Below, piece after piece: positions 1 through 8,308 of a stretch of 64,000 bases of DNA. This DNA comes from Amycolatopsis suaedae (lineage in GTDB: Bacteria > Actinomycetota > Actinomycetes > Mycobacteriales > Pseudonocardiaceae). The notes under the pieces are model-generated. The model saw only the letters and a list, made by a program, of their open reading frames with translations, ran no database searches and was not told the DNA's origin. The position numbers and the translations under genes were made by a program. The stretch covers positions 124,001-188,000 of the forward strand of contig NZ_SFCC01000013.1 in assembly GCF_004214935.1 (NCBI RefSeq). The letters are read 5' to 3'. The first letter of the stretch is position 1. Every line of letters begins with the position of its first letter.

Positions 1-1
1 G

Positions 2-529
2 CGGCCGAGGGTGGCGCTGACCATGGGCCTGTCGGCCACCGGCTACTTCTCCGGCTACACGGTCAACGTGCGCGACATCCTCGACGCACTGTCCGATCTG
101 GACGTCGAGGTGGTCGCCACCGTCGCCGAGGAGGAACAGTCCGCGCTGGACCCGTTGCCGGACAACGCCAGGGTGGTGTCGTTCGTGCCGCTGCACGTGC
201 TCGCCCCGACCTGCTCGGTGGCCATCACCCACGCCGGGTTCGGCACCCTCACCTCGTTCGCGCCGCACGGGGTGCCGCAGCTGACCCTGCCGTACCACTT
301 CGACGAGCCGATGCTCGGTCGCAAACTCGCCGAGCAGGGCGCGGGCCTGTACCTCGACCCCACCGAGGCGACCGGCGAGGCGGTGCGGGAGGGCGTCGTG
401 CGGCTGCTGGAGGACCGGGAGCTGCGTGGCGGCGCCGCCCGGCTGGCCGGCGAGATCGCCGAGCTGCCCACCCCCAACGAGCTGGTGCCTCGCATCGAGG
501 AACTCACCCGCAAGCACTGTGCCCGCTAG
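2..529 (+). CDS. EryCIII/DesVII-type glycosyltransferase, C-terminal part (5' end outside window)
   Basis: The reading frame is already open at base 2, so this is the last ~175 residues of a longer enzyme. It begins at the RPRVALT segment that opens the nucleotide-sugar-binding half in the complete neighbours. It keeps the donor-binding loop THAGFGT and the terminal PNELV..IEELTRK signature shared by all copies here. The family (GT1, activator-dependent macrolide-type transferases) attaches TDP-deoxysugars to aglycones or growing sugar chains. It is first of seven tandem paralogues; the next gene starts 17 bp after its TAG stop. The partner substrate cannot be read from the sequence. Confidence 0.9.
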   Translation, partial: RPRVALTMGLSATGYFSGYTVNVRDILDALSDLDVEVVATVAEEEQSALDPLPDNARVVSFVPLHVLAPTCSVAITHAGFGTLTSFAPHGVPQLTLPYHFDEPMLGRKLAEQGAGLYLDPTEATGEAVREGVVRLLEDRELRGGAARLAGEIAELPTPNELVPRIEELTRKHCAR

Positions 530-546
530 CCACCCGAGGAACTCTG

Positions 547-1815
547 ATGCGCGTTCTGTTCACGGTCAACCCGGAGAAGAGCACCTTCCTGTACCTGGTG
601 CCGATGATGTGGGCGCTGCGCACGGCCGGGCACGAGGTCCGGGTGGCCAGCCAGCCCGGGTTCGCACCGACCATCACCCAGGCCGGTCTCACCGCGGTCG
701 GCGTCGGCCGTGACGTGGACAAGTGGAAGGAGGCGAGGGAGAACCCGGAGCTGCTGGAAGCCTCCCGCGCCGGCCTGCCCTCGCCGTGGAACGCGCTCGA
801 CGACCCCGGCGGCACCACGTGGGAGCAGACGCTGGCCGCCCACGTCGCCGCTGTGGAGACCATCCACCACCCGGACAACGAGCCGATGCTGGCCGACCTG
901 GTCGGCTACGCCCGGTCCTGGGAACCGGACCTCGTCGTGTGGGAACCGTTCTGCTACGCGGGTGCCGTCGCCGCGAAGGCGTGCGGCGCCGCTCACGCCC
1001 GCATGCTGTTCGGTGTCGACGTGTTCGGCCTGACCCGCGAGTTCTTCCTGCGCCGCCGCGGCGAGCAGCCACCGTCGCGGCGCGCCGACCCGATGGCGGA
1101 CTGGCTCGGCGGCTACGGGGAGACCTACGGCTTCTCCTTCAGCGAAGACATGGTCGTCGGTCAGTTCACGATCGACCAGTTCCCCGCCAGCCTGCAGACC
1201 GAGGCGGACCTGCACTACGTCCGCACGCAGTACATCGCCTACGGCGGGCCCGCCGTGGTCCCCCGCTGGCTGTGGGAGCCGACGCGGCGTCCCCGGGTCG
1301 GGCTCACCCTCGGTCTGACCGCGACCGAGGTGTTCAGCGGCTACAACATCCCGCTGTCCGACATCCTCGGCGCACTGTCCGAACTGGACATCGAGGTGGT
1401 CGCCACCGTCGCCGAGTCCGAGCAGGCCGGGCTCGGCGCCGTGCCGGCCAACGTCCGGCTGGTCTCCTACGTGCCGTGGCATGCGCTGGCACCGACCTGC
1501 TCGGCGGTGATCCACCACGCCGGGGCCGCGACCATGGGGACGACGATGCGGCATCCGGTGCCGCAGCTTGCCCTGCACTACCACTTCGACCAGCCGATAC
1601 TCGGCCGCGCGCTCGCCGAGCACGGCGCGGGCCTGGAGATCCACACGACCAGAGCGACCGGCACGGGCATCCGCGACGCGGTCGAACGCCTGCTGTCCGA
1701 ACCGCGGTTCGCCGAGCGGGCCCGCGACCTGCGCGACGAGGTCCTCGCCGCCCCCTCGCCCAACGAGCTCGTCGGCCAGCTCGAAGAACTCACCACCAAG
1801 TACCGCGGCCGCTGA
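547..1815 (+). CDS. EryCIII/DesVII-type glycosyltransferase 2 (complete)
   Basis: 422 residues, the normal size for GT1 antibiotic glycosyltransferases. The N-terminus MRVLFTVNPEK followed by LVPMMWALRTAGHEVRVASQPGF is the acceptor-side Rossmann start typical of the EryCIII/DesVII group. The C-terminal half carries HHAGAAT, the donor diphosphate-binding loop, and ends with PNELVGQLEELTTK. ATG is preceded by CGAGGA at 535-540. Expected role: transfer of a TDP-deoxysugar in the cytoplasm. No DesVIII-like P450-type helper lies in the window, so either it is encoded elsewhere or these enzymes do not need it. Donor and acceptor are not predictable. Confidence 0.92.
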   Translation: MRVLFTVNPEKSTFLYLVPMMWALRTAGHEVRVASQPGFAPTITQAGLTAVGVGRDVDKWKEARENPELLEASRAGLPSPWNALDDPGGTTWEQTLAAHVAAVETIHHPDNEPMLADLVGYARSWEPDLVVWEPFCYAGAVAAKACGAAHARMLFGVDVFGLTREFFLRRRGEQPPSRRADPMADWLGGYGETYGFSFSEDMVVGQFTIDQFPASLQTEADLHYVRTQYIAYGGPAVVPRWLWEPTRRPRVGLTLGLTATEVFSGYNIPLSDILGALSELDIEVVATVAESEQAGLGAVPANVRLVSYVPWHALAPTCSAVIHHAGAATMGTTMRHPVPQLALHYHFDQPILGRALAEHGAGLEIHTTRATGTGIRDAVERLLSEPRFAERARDLRDEVLAAPSPNELVGQLEELTTKYRGR

Positions 1816-1834
1816 CCGGCCCAGGAGGAACGAC

Positions 1835-3169
1835 ATGCGCATCCTGTTCACCGCGAACCCGGAACCCACCGCGTTCGTCTCGATGGTTCCGCTGGCCTGG
1901 GCGCTGCGCACGGCCGGGCACGAGGTGCGGTTCGCCAGCCAGCCCGGCTTCGCCGGCCGGATCACCCAGGCCGGGCTCACCGCCGTCGGGGTCGGCCGGG
2001 ACGTCGACATGTACCGCCGGATCCAGGCGGTGATGAGCGCGCTGGAGCACAACGAGAAACTGCGCGAGGCCTACGGCGACCTGTCCGACGAAGAGGCACT
2101 CGCACTGCTGGACCTCAAGCCCGGCCTGCCCGCGCCGTTCGACGTCGTCGAGTACCCGGAGCGGGCCACCTGGGACCACATGCTGGGTTCCTACGCGGGC
2201 ACGGTCGAGGGTGACCACAAGCCGGAGAACTTCCCCGTCATCGCCGGGCTGGTCGAGTTCGCCCGCGCCTGGGAGCCGGACCTGGTCGTCTGGGAGCCGT
2301 CGAGCTACGCCGGGGCCATCGCGGCCAAGGCCTGCGGAGCCGCGCACGCCCGCCTGCTCGGACGGCTGGACCTGCTGGGGGTCACCCGCGGTCACTTCAC
2401 CCGGCTGCTCGCCGAGCAGCCCGCCGACCAGGCCTACGACCCGTTCGCGGCCTGGGTGGACGGCTACTGCCGCAAGTACGGCTTCGAGTTCTCCGAGGAC
2501 ATGGTGACCGGCCACTTCACGGTCGACCAGCTCCCCGGTTCGCTGACCATGCACGACCCCGGGCTGCACTACGTGCCGATGCGGTTCGTGCCCTACGGCG
2601 GTGCCGCGACCGTCGAGAAGTGGCTGACCCGGCCCGCCGAGCGGCCCCGGGTCGCCCTCACCCTGGGCACCACCGCGGCCGAGCGGTTCGAGGGCTACAC
2701 GGTCGACGTCGGTGACATCCTCACCGCGCTGGGCGACCTCGACGTCGAGGTGGTCGCCACCATCGCCGACAACGTCCGCGACACTCTGCCCGAGCTGCCC
2801 GCCAACGCCAGGGTCGTGTCGTACGCACCACTGCACGCGCTGGCACCGACCTGCTCGGTGGTGATCAACCACGCGGGCGCGGGCACGTTCCTGTCCACCG
2901 CGCTCTACGGCGTTCCGCAGCTGACGCTGCCGTGGGACCTCGACGAGCCCGAGCTGGCCCGGCGCGCGACCACCCAGGGCGGCGCACTGACCATCCACGG
3001 TGACGCGTGCACCGGCACCGGCGTGCGCGAGAACGTGCTGCGGCTGCTGGACGAACCGCGGTTCGCCGAACGCGCCGGGGTGCTGCGCGACGAGATGCTC
3101 GCCATGCCGGCGCCGAACGACGTGGTGGGCACGCTCGAGGAGCTGACCACCAAGTTCCGGATCAGATGA
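1835..3169 (+). CDS. EryCIII/DesVII-type glycosyltransferase 3 (complete)
   Basis: 444 residues. ATG at 1835 follows AGGAGGA at 1823-1829 and gives the family N-terminus MRILFTANPEPTAFVSMVPL; an upstream extension of the frame is not needed. It is about 20 residues longer than its neighbours because of an insertion after GVGRDVDMYR (a segment with SALEHNEKLREAYGDLSDEE), in the acceptor-facing N-terminal domain. The donor loop is NHAGAGT and the end is PNDVVGTLEELTTKFR. The insertion suggests a different acceptor from its paralogues (inference). Confidence 0.92.
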   Translation: MRILFTANPEPTAFVSMVPLAWALRTAGHEVRFASQPGFAGRITQAGLTAVGVGRDVDMYRRIQAVMSALEHNEKLREAYGDLSDEEALALLDLKPGLPAPFDVVEYPERATWDHMLGSYAGTVEGDHKPENFPVIAGLVEFARAWEPDLVVWEPSSYAGAIAAKACGAAHARLLGRLDLLGVTRGHFTRLLAEQPADQAYDPFAAWVDGYCRKYGFEFSEDMVTGHFTVDQLPGSLTMHDPGLHYVPMRFVPYGGAATVEKWLTRPAERPRVALTLGTTAAERFEGYTVDVGDILTALGDLDVEVVATIADNVRDTLPELPANARVVSYAPLHALAPTCSVVINHAGAGTFLSTALYGVPQLTLPWDLDEPELARRATTQGGALTIHGDACTGTGVRENVLRLLDEPRFAERAGVLRDEMLAMPAPNDVVGTLEELTTKFRIR

Positions 3170-3197
3170 CCACCACCGACAGACCCCGGAGGCCCCC

Positions 3198-4481
3198 ATG
3201 CGTGTCTTGTTCGCCGTCAACCCCGCCACGAGCATCTTCAACTCGATGGTGCCCCTGGCGTGGGCGTTGCGCACCGCCGGCCACGACGTGCGGGTCGCCA
3301 GCCAGCACTACTTCGGCGAGGTGATCACCGCGGCGGGCCTGACGGCCGTTCCGGTCGGCCGCAACTCCGACTTCCTGCGCGCGATGACTGCCAAGGGCAT
3401 CTCCGGCGAGGTCATGGAGGAGGCCAGAGCCGGCCTGCCCGCGCCGTTCGACATCGTCGACAACCCGGACCTGACCTGGGAGGAGACCCGTGACGCGCAC
3501 GGCAGCGACATCGAGCGGTACAAGCTGGAGGGCTTCGCCATGCTCGCCGGCACCGTCGAGTTCGCCAGGGCGTGGCAGCCGGACCTGGTGGTGTGGGAGC
3601 CGTTCACCCCAGCCGGGGCCATCGCGGCCAAGGCCTGCGGTGCGGCGCACGCCCGCGTGGTGTGGAGCGTCGACGTCTTCGGGATCACCAGGGAACGCTT
3701 CCTCGGCAAGCGCAACGCCCAGCCAGTCGCCGAGCGGGAGGACCCGCTCGGCGACTGGCTGGGCGGCTACGCCCGCCGGTACGGCGGCGAGTTCACCGAG
3801 GACATGGCCGTCGGGCACTTCACCATCGACCCGGTGCCCGCCCCGCTGGGGATGCGCGCCGCGGACCCGCACTACCTGCCGATGCGCTACATCGCCTACA
3901 ACGGCCCCGCGGTCGTCCCCGGCTGGCTGCAGAAACCCGCGGCCCGGCCCCGGGTGGCCATCACGCTCGGCGTGACCGCCATCGACCACTTCGCCGGCTA
4001 CACGGTCAGCATCCAGGACATCCTCGACTCGCTGTCCGATCTGGACATCGAGGTGGTGGCCACCATCGACGAGGAGGAACAGGCCAAGCTGAAGCGGATC
4101 CCGGACAACGCGCGCCTGCTGCCCTACGTCCCGCTGAACGCGCTCGCCGCCACCTGCTCCGCCGTCGTCAACCACGCCGGCCCCGGCACGCTGCTCACCA
4201 GCGCGCTGCACGGCGTGCCGCAGCTGACCCTGCCGTTCCACTTCGACGAGCCGCTGCTGGCGGGCAAGCTGGCCGAGCAGGGCGCGGGCCTGACCATCGA
4301 CCCCACGGCGACCAGCGGGCAGAACATCCGGGAGAACCTGCTGCGCCTGCTGGAGGAACCCTCGTTCACCGAGCGCGCGGTGGCGCTGCGCGAGGACATC
4401 GCCGCCATGCCCGCCCCCAACGAGCTGGTCGGCGAGATCGAGCGGCTCACCGTCAAGTACCGCACCCGGCAACCCGTTTAG
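3198..4481 (+). CDS. EryCIII/DesVII-type glycosyltransferase 4 (complete)
   Basis: 427 residues, starting MRVLFAVNPATSIFNSMVPLAWALRTAGH. GGAGG at 3188-3192 lies five bases before the ATG. The donor loop reads NHAGPGT, and the middle segment ALGVTAIDHFAGYTVSIQDILDSLSDLDIEVVATI is shared almost word for word with the other copies. It ends PNELVGEIERLTVKYRTRQPV. It lies in the same transcription unit, 28 bp after transferase 3. It is expected to add one TDP-sugar to an oligosaccharide or aglycone; the specific sugar is unknown. Confidence 0.92.
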   Translation: MRVLFAVNPATSIFNSMVPLAWALRTAGHDVRVASQHYFGEVITAAGLTAVPVGRNSDFLRAMTAKGISGEVMEEARAGLPAPFDIVDNPDLTWEETRDAHGSDIERYKLEGFAMLAGTVEFARAWQPDLVVWEPFTPAGAIAAKACGAAHARVVWSVDVFGITRERFLGKRNAQPVAEREDPLGDWLGGYARRYGGEFTEDMAVGHFTIDPVPAPLGMRAADPHYLPMRYIAYNGPAVVPGWLQKPAARPRVAITLGVTAIDHFAGYTVSIQDILDSLSDLDIEVVATIDEEEQAKLKRIPDNARLLPYVPLNALAATCSAVVNHAGPGTLLTSALHGVPQLTLPFHFDEPLLAGKLAEQGAGLTIDPTATSGQNIRENLLRLLEEPSFTERAVALREDIAAMPAPNELVGEIERLTVKYRTRQPV

Positions 4482-4490
4482 GAAAGTCAC

Positions 4491-5765
4491 ATGCGCGTCC
4501 TGTTCACCATCATCTCCGAGAAGACCATGTTCCTCTCCATGGTCCCGCTGGCGTGGGCGATGCGTACCGCGGGCCACGAGGTGCGGGTCGCCTGCCAGCC
4601 CGCGTTCGCCGAGGTGGTCACCCAGGCCGGGCTGACCGCCGTTCCCGTGGGCAGGGACGCCACGATCTGGCGGATGGAGAGCCTCGACCCGGAACTGCTC
4701 GAGGAATCACGCGACGGCCTGCCCAGCCCGTGGAACATCGCCGCGGACCCGGCACTGGCCAGCTGGGACGAGCAGGTGCAGGGTCACATCGGCGCCGTCG
4801 ACGAGGGCCACAAGCTGGAGAACTTCCCGCTGATCGGCGGCCTGGTCGAGTTCGCCCGTGCCTGGCAACCCGACCTCGTCGTCTGGGAACCACTGAGCTA
4901 CGCGGGTTCCATCGCCGCCAAGGCGTGCGGGGCCGCGCACGCCCGACTGCTGTGGAGCATCGACGTCTTCGGGGTGACCCGTGAGCACTTCCTGCGGCTC
5001 AAGGCCCAGCAGCCCGCCGACGACCGGATCGACCCGCTGGCCGACTGGCTGGGCGGCTACGCCCGCAAGTACGGCGGCGAGTTCACCGAGGACATGACGA
5101 CCGGGCAGTTCACCATCGACCCGCTGCCCGGCTCGATCGCCATGCGGGCGGGACATCTGGACTACCTGCCGATGCGCTACGTCGCCCACAACGGCGTCGC
5201 CGTCGTGCCCGACTGGCTGCAGCGGCAGCCGCGGCGGCCCCGGATCGCGCTGACGCTGGGCACCACCGCCGTCGAGCAGTTCGCCGGATACACCGTCAGC
5301 GTGCAGGACATCCTCGACGCACTGTCCGATGTGGACGCGGAGGTGGTCGCCACGGTCGCCGAGGCCGAACAGGCCAAGCTGCGCAGCGTGCCGGACAACG
5401 CCCGGATCGTGTCCTACGTACCGCTGGACGCGCTCGCGGCCACCTGCTCGGTGGTGATCAACCACGCCGGGCCGGGAACGCTGCTCACCGCGGCGGCACA
5501 CGCCGTCCCGCAGCTCACCCTGCCCTGGGAGTTCGACGCGCCCGAGCTGGCCCGCCGGGTCGCCGAGCAGGGCGCGACGCTCAACATCCACGGCAGGCGG
5601 ATCGACGGCGGCGTGGTCCGCGAAGGCGTGCTGCGGCTGCTGTCCGAACCCGGCTACCGCGACCGCGCGGTGGCGCTGCGCGACGAGATGGCCGCGCTGC
5701 CCTCGCCCAACGAGCTGGTCGGCCGGATCGAGGAACTCACCACCAAACACCGAGCCGACGGGTGA
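4491..5765 (+). CDS. EryCIII/DesVII-type glycosyltransferase 5 (complete)
   Basis: 424 residues with start MRVLFTIISEKTMFLSMVPLAWAMRTAGH. The ribosome site AGGAAAG at 4480-4486 overlaps the stop of transferase 4, so the two are translated in close succession. Donor loop NHAGPGT, C-terminus PNELVGRIEELTTKH. It is most like transferases 4 and 6 in the SIDVFGVTREHFL and DPLADWLGGYARKYGGEF segments. Cytoplasmic TDP-deoxysugar transferase by family; the acceptor is not deducible. Confidence 0.92.
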   Translation: MRVLFTIISEKTMFLSMVPLAWAMRTAGHEVRVACQPAFAEVVTQAGLTAVPVGRDATIWRMESLDPELLEESRDGLPSPWNIAADPALASWDEQVQGHIGAVDEGHKLENFPLIGGLVEFARAWQPDLVVWEPLSYAGSIAAKACGAAHARLLWSIDVFGVTREHFLRLKAQQPADDRIDPLADWLGGYARKYGGEFTEDMTTGQFTIDPLPGSIAMRAGHLDYLPMRYVAHNGVAVVPDWLQRQPRRPRIALTLGTTAVEQFAGYTVSVQDILDALSDVDAEVVATVAEAEQAKLRSVPDNARIVSYVPLDALAATCSVVINHAGPGTLLTAAAHAVPQLTLPWEFDAPELARRVAEQGATLNIHGRRIDGGVVREGVLRLLSEPGYRDRAVALRDEMAALPSPNELVGRIEELTTKHRADG

Positions 5766-5770
5766 TGCCG

Positions 5771-7048
5771 ATGCGCGTGCTGTTCACCACCTACCCGGAG
5801 AAGACCATCTTCCAGCCGATGGTCCCGCTCGCCTGGGCACTGCGCACCGCGGGACACGACGTCCGGGTCGCCAGCCAGCCCTCGTTCGCCGCCGAGATCA
5901 CCCAGGCCGGCCTCACCGCCGTCGGCGTCGGCAGGCATCAGGCCAACAACTGGCGCAGGCTGCAGGAGATCGACCCGGACGTCACCGACAGCCGGCGAGC
6001 AGGCCTGCCACCGCCGTACGACAGCGCGGTGGCCGACGAGACCACGCTCGACCCGGAGGCCATGCGGGCGGCCTACCGGACCATGGTCGACTCCGGTCAC
6101 AAGCTGAACAACTTCCCGCTGGTGCCCGGTCTGGTGGAGTTCGCCCGGCAGTGGCAGCCGGACCTGGTCGTCTGGGAGGCCACCACCTACGCCGGCGCGC
6201 TCGCCGCCCGCGCCTGCGGTGCGGCCCACGCGCGGATGCTGTGGAGCATCGACGTCTTCGGCGTCACCCGGCAGCGGTTCCTGCGCGCCACCGGCGGGAC
6301 CGGCCCGGACCCGCTGGCCGGCTGGCTGGGCGGCTACGCCCGCAAGTACGGCTTCGAGTTCGGCGAGGACCTGGTCACCGGGCAGTTCACCGTCGACCAG
6401 CTCCCCGGGTCGCTGAGCATGCGGGCCGACGGCCCGCACTACCTGCCGGTGCGGTACGTGCCCTACGGCGGCGCCGCGACGGTGCCGTCCTGGCTGCGCG
6501 AACGGCCGGCCCGGCCGCGGATCGGGCTCACGCTGGGCACGTCCGCCGTCGAGCAGTACACCGGGTACTCGGCCAGTGTCGGGGAGATTCTCCACGCACT
6601 GTCCGATCTGGACGTCGAGGTGGTCGCCACCGTCGCCGGGTCCGTGCAGGCGAAGCTGGGCACCGTCCCGGGCAACGCCCGGATCGTGTCCTACGTGCCA
6701 CTGCACGCGCTGGCACCGACCTGTTCGGCCGTCATCAACCACGCCGGACCGGGAACGCTGCTCACCTCGGCGCTGGCCGGGGTGCCACAGCTCGCCCTGC
6801 CGAGGGACTTCGACGAGCCCGAGCTGGCCCGCCGGGCCGCCGCGCAGGGCGCTGTGGTGTCGCTGCACGACGGTCCGGTCACCGGCGCGCACATCCGCGA
6901 GCAGGTCGTGCGGCTGCTGGACGAGGCCACCTTCGGCGAGCGCGCCGCCGCGCTGCGCGAGGAGATCCTGGACCTGCCCGCCCCTGGCCGGCTGGTCGGG
7001 CAACTCGAGGAGCTGACCGTGAAGTTCCGGACCGGGGTGACCCGGTGA
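5771..7048 (+). CDS. EryCIII/DesVII-type glycosyltransferase 6 (complete)
   Basis: 425 residues from ATG 5771, which gives the family start MRVLFTTYPEK. An in-frame ATG at 5765 overlaps the previous stop (TGATG) and would add two residues; it may be the coupled start. The donor loop is NHAGPGT. The terminal segment reads PAPGRLVGQLEELTVKFRTGVTR, where the otherwise conserved PNELV is replaced by PGRLV. A stretch around 6594-6640 is almost base-identical to 84-130 in transferase 1, which points to recombination between paralogues. Confidence 0.92.
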   Translation: MRVLFTTYPEKTIFQPMVPLAWALRTAGHDVRVASQPSFAAEITQAGLTAVGVGRHQANNWRRLQEIDPDVTDSRRAGLPPPYDSAVADETTLDPEAMRAAYRTMVDSGHKLNNFPLVPGLVEFARQWQPDLVVWEATTYAGALAARACGAAHARMLWSIDVFGVTRQRFLRATGGTGPDPLAGWLGGYARKYGFEFGEDLVTGQFTVDQLPGSLSMRADGPHYLPVRYVPYGGAATVPSWLRERPARPRIGLTLGTSAVEQYTGYSASVGEILHALSDLDVEVVATVAGSVQAKLGTVPGNARIVSYVPLHALAPTCSAVINHAGPGTLLTSALAGVPQLALPRDFDEPELARRAAAQGAVVSLHDGPVTGAHIREQVVRLLDEATFGERAAALREEILDLPAPGRLVGQLEELTVKFRTGVTR

Positions 7049-8298
7049 AGGTCCTGTTCTGCGCACTGCCGCAGAAGACGCACGTGCTGGGGATGGTGCC
7101 GCTGGCGTGGGCGCTGCGTACCGCCGGGCACGAGGTGCGGTTCGCGTGCCTGCCCGGCTTCGCCGCGACGATCACCCAGGCCGGGCTCACCGCCGTCCCG
7201 GTCGGCTGGGACCTCGAACCCGAGGACGACTCGCCCGAGGCGGTGGCGGCACTGCAGGAACTGCGCCGCGGGCTTCCCCTGCCCTACGACATCGCCACCA
7301 CCCTGCCCGGCCCGGTGACCTGGACCGAGGAGCGCCGGGAGGCGTTCGAGGTGATGGTCACCTACGCCTTCGGCGAGGACAACGCCCCGATGCTGCCCGC
7401 ACTGGTCGACCTGGCCCGCGCGTGGCAGCCGGACCTCGTCGTCTGGGAACCGTTCACCTACGCCGGCCCGATCGCCGCGGCCGCCTGCGGCGCCGCGCAC
7501 GCCCGGCTGCTGTTCAGCGTCGACTTCCTCGGCGTGCCGCACGACTGGATCGTCCGCAACGTCGCCGGCGATCCGCTGACGGCGTGGCTCACGTCGACCG
7601 CGTGCGAGCACGGTGTCGAGTTCACCCCCGACCTGCTGGCCGGCCAGTTCACCATCGACCAGTCCCCCGCGTCCCTGCGGATCACCGCGCCGGACCACGA
7701 GTACCTGTCCATGCGGTACAGCCCCTACGGCGGCGCGGCGACGGTCCCGCCGTGGCTGCAGCGGCCCGCCGAACGGCCCCGGGTGGCGCTGACCCTGGGG
7801 ACCTCGGCGACCGAGGATCTGCCCGGCTACCGGGTCAACGTCGCGGGTATCCTCGACGCACTGTCCGATGTGGACGTGGAGGTGGTCGCCACCCTCGCCG
7901 AGCCCGAGCAGGCGAAGCTGGGCACCGTCCCGGACAACGCCCGGATCGTGTCCTACGTGCCGCTGGACGCACTGGCGGCCACCTGCTCGGCGGCCATCAA
8001 CCACGGCGGCTTCGGGACCCTGAGCACGTTCATCCGGCACGCGGTCCCCCAGCTGACCCTGCCGCACGACTTCGAGGGACCGCTGATCTGCCGCAAGCTC
8101 GCCGAGCAGGGCGCGGGGCTCACCGTGCACGCCGACGAGGCGTCCGGCGAGCACGTCCGCGCCGGCCTGCTGCGGCTGCTGACCGAACCGGCTTTCGCCG
8201 AGCGGGCGGCCGCACTGCGGGACGAGGTCACCGCACTGCCCACCCCCAACGAGCTCGTCGGCCGGATCGAAGAGCTCACCACCAAGTACCGCACCTAG
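7045..8298 (+). CDS. EryCIII/DesVII-type glycosyltransferase 7 (complete)
   Basis: 417 residues from GTG 7045, overlapping the stop of transferase 6 by four bases (GTGA), so translation is coupled. The start KVLFCALPQKTHVLGMVPLAWALRTAGHEVRF matches the family. The donor loop is NHGGFGT, with Gly in place of the usual Ala (NHAG..GT in most copies). It lacks the TREHF segment found in most siblings, having FLGVPHDWIVRNVAGDPL instead, and is the most divergent of the set in the acceptor domain. The next gene follows after 10 bp. Confidence 0.92.
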   Translation: MKVLFCALPQKTHVLGMVPLAWALRTAGHEVRFACLPGFAATITQAGLTAVPVGWDLEPEDDSPEAVAALQELRRGLPLPYDIATTLPGPVTWTEERREAFEVMVTYAFGEDNAPMLPALVDLARAWQPDLVVWEPFTYAGPIAAAACGAAHARLLFSVDFLGVPHDWIVRNVAGDPLTAWLTSTACEHGVEFTPDLLAGQFTIDQSPASLRITAPDHEYLSMRYSPYGGAATVPPWLQRPAERPRVALTLGTSATEDLPGYRVNVAGILDALSDVDVEVVATLAEPEQAKLGTVPDNARIVSYVPLDALAATCSAAINHGGFGTLSTFIRHAVPQLTLPHDFEGPLICRKLAEQGAGLTVHADEASGEHVRAGLLRLLTEPAFAERAAALRDEVTALPTPNELVGRIEELTTKYRT

Positions 8299-8308
8299 GA
8301 GGACGACG

